From Tritrichomonas foetus (taxonomy: Eukaryota > Parabasalia > Tritrichomonadida > Tritrichomonadidae), in assembly GCA_001839685.1 (NCBI GenBank), contig MLAK01001365.1, positions 1 through 18,195 of the forward strand: a stretch of 18,195 bases of DNA, written 5' to 3'. The notes under the pieces are model-generated. The model was not told the DNA's origin. It worked only from the letters and a program-made list of their open reading frames with translations, and did not search any database. Position numbers and translations under genes: made by a program. Positions 15,541-18,195 of the stretch are shown piece by piece (the stretch's first letter is position 1; each line of letters opens with the position of its first letter).

Positions 15541-16206
15541 ATGATGGAGACACCTGTTATTCTCGATTATCCAAGCAGCCCAATAAGCAGCATGAAGCAG
15601 CATGATCCATTAAATATGATCATGTGGGCCCCTTTTCACTCCCTCAATTCTTTCCAAAATCAAATCTTAGAATTACCTCCGCTTATTGATCGCAAAAATA
15701 ATACTCACACTAACGAAAATGCAAATAATCTCAATGTACTAAATATTTCCAATTATAATCAAAACCTCATTCACAATTTGGGATTGGAGCCTATTGTGTC
15801 ACCTGACTGTGGAGTTGATTACAATAGCACAGAAAATAGCATGCATACCTTCCCATGTCGCATTTCAAACTCGCCCATTCAATCGCCAAATAATGATGAC
15901 CATATTGACAAATACGAAAAAAACCGAATGAAAAGGAGAATTTCAAAGCTGGGTAACTTTGAAATACCTATATGTGAACCATATAGGTGGATGATACGTA
16001 ATTTTGGTCGGTTGATCACCCAAAAAGAATTTAATGATATTTATAAGGTCTTGAAACACGACATTGGCATTAAACATGCACCAAATAGAGATCCTAATAG
16101 GAGCCAAATACTCAGATTTGCATGGATGACAAGTGTATGGCACTTACCGAAGGTTCGATCTATCATTATGAAAAAGGTCACAGCTGTAATGAAGAACAAA
16201 ACATAG
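15541..16206 (+). CDS. Orphan 221-residue protein with basic C-terminal region
   Basis: ATG at 15541 (MMETPVILDY; the second Met is equally possible) to TAG at 16204-16206. I do not recognise the family. Residues 1-125 are Asn/Ser/Pro-rich and probably disordered. Residues 128-136 (KNRMKRRIS) form a basic patch like a nuclear localisation signal. Residues about 145-217 look like a folded, strongly basic helical region: EPYRWMIRNFGRLITQKEF, then a loop with PNRDPNRSQ, then LRFAWMTSVWHLPKVRSIIMKKV, with four Trp/Tyr-centred positions. It resembles a small nucleic-acid-binding domain in composition only. It does not match the Trichomonas initiator-binding domain or a Myb repeat as far as I can judge. 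The sharp contrast between the two halves and the long open frame in very AT-rich DNA support a real gene. A TAAA lies at 16254-16257, 48 nt past the stop. Confidence 0.75.
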   Translation: MMETPVILDYPSSPISSMKQHDPLNMIMWAPFHSLNSFQNQILELPPLIDRKNNTHTNENANNLNVLNISNYNQNLIHNLGLEPIVSPDCGVDYNSTENSMHTFPCRISNSPIQSPNNDDHIDKYEKNRMKRRISKLGNFEIPICEPYRWMIRNFGRLITQKEFNDIYKVLKHDIGIKHAPNRDPNRSQILRFAWMTSVWHLPKVRSIIMKKVTAVMKNKT

Positions 16207-16321
16207 TCATTGCCTCTCACAATTGATGTGTATTTGATTCCGTTTGATATCTTTAAAGTTTCTTCTGATTTTCTTAAAATTTTTCATGGTGGAATTTGTT
16301 TTTTTATTCTTATTATTTGCT

Positions 16322-16368
<47 letters not shown>

Positions 16369-17095
16369 GGTCTTCGATGAATCACTATACAAAATATGTG
16401 CATGTAATTGACTAATTCACGCATTTCTAGGGGAATGTTGATGCTTGTTAATGGATAATATTCTATTATGCTTGTTATTTACAGTCCTATTATCAATATT
16501 TATATTTTAAAATGTTTCATATTAGTATTAAGCAGTAAAATTGAAAAAAAAGAAAGATATATTAAAAATAGTCCTTCGTAATTTCTGAAGTTGAATATTA
16601 ACAAATTGTGAAGATTGAATAAATCGTATTGATAGAATTATATGTCACAGAATTCAAATGTTTGATTGCCAGATAATTTTTATGTAAACGAATAAGAAGT
16701 TTATATAAAGGAGAAACAGCATTTCATCTTCTTATTTATAGATTTTATTCTTTTTAACACATGTAAAAGAATCTCTGGTAGAAGATCACTGAGAATAAAG
16801 ATATCCTAAATTTCAATGAACTTTTATCAAGACCCTTCGAAAATCTATCTTTCTTTCAATTATTATCGACAGAATAACGATGAATATTGAATTTGCTCTC
16901 AAAAATTTTGAAATGCCATATTAATATTATCAGCCAAAGTGCGATATGTTTTACCGTGAACTTGTTCGTCAAATTATCTCTTCATTTGACCTTAACTGTT
17001 TATTTGGAATTGAAAGATAACATTCATTGACGACACTTTTCAAACTTTGAAGAGACAGTGAAATAAAATGACCAAGTATGAAAGGCCAACCTTAA
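16207..17095. other. Non-coding stretch with poly-T tract
   Basis: There is no credible gene. A 45-T homopolymer at 16323-16367 dominates the left part. The rest is AT-rich with stops in all frames. Confidence 0.5.
16323..16367. repeat. Uninterrupted run of 45 T
   Basis: 45 consecutive T followed by GGG, starting about 116 nt after the stop of the orphan gene. The exact length is doubtful because homopolymers of this size are error-prone. It could be slippage-grown, or the tail of something reverse-transcribed and inserted in the minus orientation. No retroposed gene body is visible to its left: the minus-strand sequence before the A-run would come from 16368 rightwards and shows no ORF. Confidence 0.9.
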
Positions 17096-17841
17096 TATTT
17101 AAGGGGGTTGTCTGTCAAATTTATTCTATCGTCACATGTGTTAAAAATTAGAAATAAAAGGAAGATAGAAGTGTACAACCAAACTTTCACCGACAAATAG
17201 CTTCCAAATTTGGATATCTTCTTATATATCAGTGGGTAAAATAATTAAACAACACTTCGAGTATATCAGTCTTGGAAGGATTTAAAAATGAAAGAAGAAA
17301 AGCTCAAAGAAGAATGGAAGGGACAAAGAAAAAAGACAAAGTAAGAAGCTGAAACAGAACTATTGCATATAAAAATTTAGAAATAAACAATATTTTTATG
17401 AGATAATTTAATCGAATTTTTGAAATTTCTTTTATGTTGACTTTTTCTGATACACATTAATTTGAAAAGATCTGTTATGTGATTATTTCATGGCGTTTAC
17501 AGAATTTAAACGGTTATGGTGATTATTTTGAAAATCGAAATTTTAAACGAAAAATAACCCCGTGAGTATTGGGCCAGATGCTTTGACATCCATACAATCA
17601 TCAATGATGTCTGAAATACTAAAATGAAATAGAGTCGAAAATTAAGATATATCGATTTGAGGAAATTTGGAAATTTAATTTCCTGCTGTAAAATTTGGAT
17701 CGGCTCGGTAAATAAATATATAAAAGCTTGGTTCGTACTGAGTTATTCTGCAAAAGATCAGCGCAGAGGTCTTCTCAGTTATTTTGATAATAAAGATTTT
17801 ATGCGCACTTTTTTTTGGCGGTTAGACAACCTCCTTAAATA
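17096..17841. mobile_element. Candidate non-autonomous element with inverted ends and TTAA flanks
   Basis: TATTTAAGGGGGTTGTCT at 17096-17113 and AGACAACCTCCTTAAATA at 17824-17841 are reverse complements at 17 of 18 positions, 746 bp end to end. Both sides show TTAA (17099-17102 and 17835-17838) directly outside a GGGGGTTGTCT-type end. This is the target duplication of the piggyBac and Kolobok superfamilies, but TTAA is itself a palindrome inside the inverted repeat, so it is not independent evidence. The interior has only short broken frames, for example about 34 codons ending near 17560 and a 61-codon non-ATG frame at 17657-17842, and no transposase motif I can name. It could also be a chance pair or a decayed copy. 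Confidence 0.35.
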
Positions 17842-17933
17842 AAGGTGAATTTGATGACAACTTTGGTTTCATAAGCAATTGGTATTAATCTTGAACCTAA
17901 TATTACATGGAAATCAAGAAGTCAAGATAAAAT

Positions 17934-17957
17934 GTCTAATTAAATTAGACTAATTTA
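17934..17957. repeat. Two overlapping perfect AT palindromes
   Basis: GTCTAATT-A-AATTAGAC (17934-17950) overlaps TAAATTAG-A-CTAATTTA (17941-17957). Together they give three alternating copies of a CTAATT half-site in 24 bp. This could be a cluster of dimeric binding sites or only an AT-rich palindrome. Confidence 0.45.
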
Positions 17958-18195
17958 TAATTATGAGGAGTAAATGCGGCATTCTAAATGCCAAAAGTTT
18001 TCAATTTGAAAAACTTCAAAAAAATGGGCTGTACTCAATTCCCCATGGGAATTCCACATGANTTCAATTTTTCNACTTTTTCTATTANGTTTTATAGATT
18101 TTGAATATGGTAATTCCAGATTTTCAATGCTCTAATATTTTCCACATGGTCTCTATTAAGTTAACACTGAGATTCTTAACCATATATATTATTCA
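17958..18195. other. Low-quality right end
   Basis: There is no gene. Single undetermined bases occur at 18062, 18074 and 18088. A perfect 7-bp hairpin (AATTCCC-CAT-GGGAATT) lies at 18037-18053, and a GGCATT/AATGCC hairpin at 17978-17992. The ambiguous bases suggest thin coverage at a contig end. Confidence 0.6.

Noticed and set aside
16207..16392. Lys-rich minus-strand frame over the T tract
   Set aside because: It is simply the homopolymer read as poly-Lys.
17657..17842. 61-codon frame ending in the right inverted end
   Set aside because: It has no ATG start and no recognisable transposase motif. It is too short to support a gene call.
17880..17910. Minus-strand GGTTCAAGATT, resembling a tRNA B box
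   Set aside because: The expected CC after the box, an acceptor stem and an A box at the right distance are all absent.

Overview
This window looks like a draft contig from an AT-rich, intron-poor protist. A parabasalid (trichomonad) is the best guess. Reading frames run for thousands of bases without introns. In three of the four genes a TTTCATC motif places the A of TCA only 11-18 nt from the ATG, which fits the very short leaders and Inr-type (TCA) core promoters known from Trichomonas. The proteins are long coiled coils, and one ends in a eukaryotic Golgi-targeting (GRIP-like) domain, so bacteria are excluded. Entamoeba or another AT-rich protist is not strictly excluded. Three single undetermined bases near 18062-18088 suggest low-quality sequence at a contig end.

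Layout: (i) 237-7688, plus strand: a 2483-residue golgin-like coiled coil with a C-terminal GRIP-like domain. (ii) 7689-8034: a short convergent intergenic stretch with a 14-nt tandem repeat. (iii) 8035-11259, minus strand: a 1074-residue coiled coil. It shares a gap-free, roughly half-identical 159-residue segment with the golgin and also carries a degenerate helical repeat array. (iv) 11277-11929: intergenic. (v) 11930-13390, minus strand: a 486-residue protein with an HMG-box-like N-terminus, a basic Gly/Phe/Arg stretch, a Cys-rich cluster and a Gln-rich tail. (vi) 13391-15540: 2.1 kb without a gene, holding several hairpins. The main one is a 261-bp imperfect foldback with a GC-rich centre, either an uncharacterised structured RNA or a small palindromic element. 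(vii) 15541-16206, plus strand: a 221-residue orphan protein with an Asn-rich N-terminus and a compact basic C-terminal region. (viii) 16207-18195: gene-poor, with a 45-T tract, a candidate 0.7-kb element with short inverted ends flanked by TTAA, and AT palindromes.

The genes do not form an obvious pathway. The two large coiled-coil genes are convergent neighbours that share a homologous segment, so they are probably related structural or tethering proteins of the endomembrane system or cytoskeleton. The HMG-like and orphan proteins look nuclear by composition, but nothing links them to the coiled-coil pair. No conventional tRNA, rRNA, CRISPR array or recognisable transposase gene was seen.
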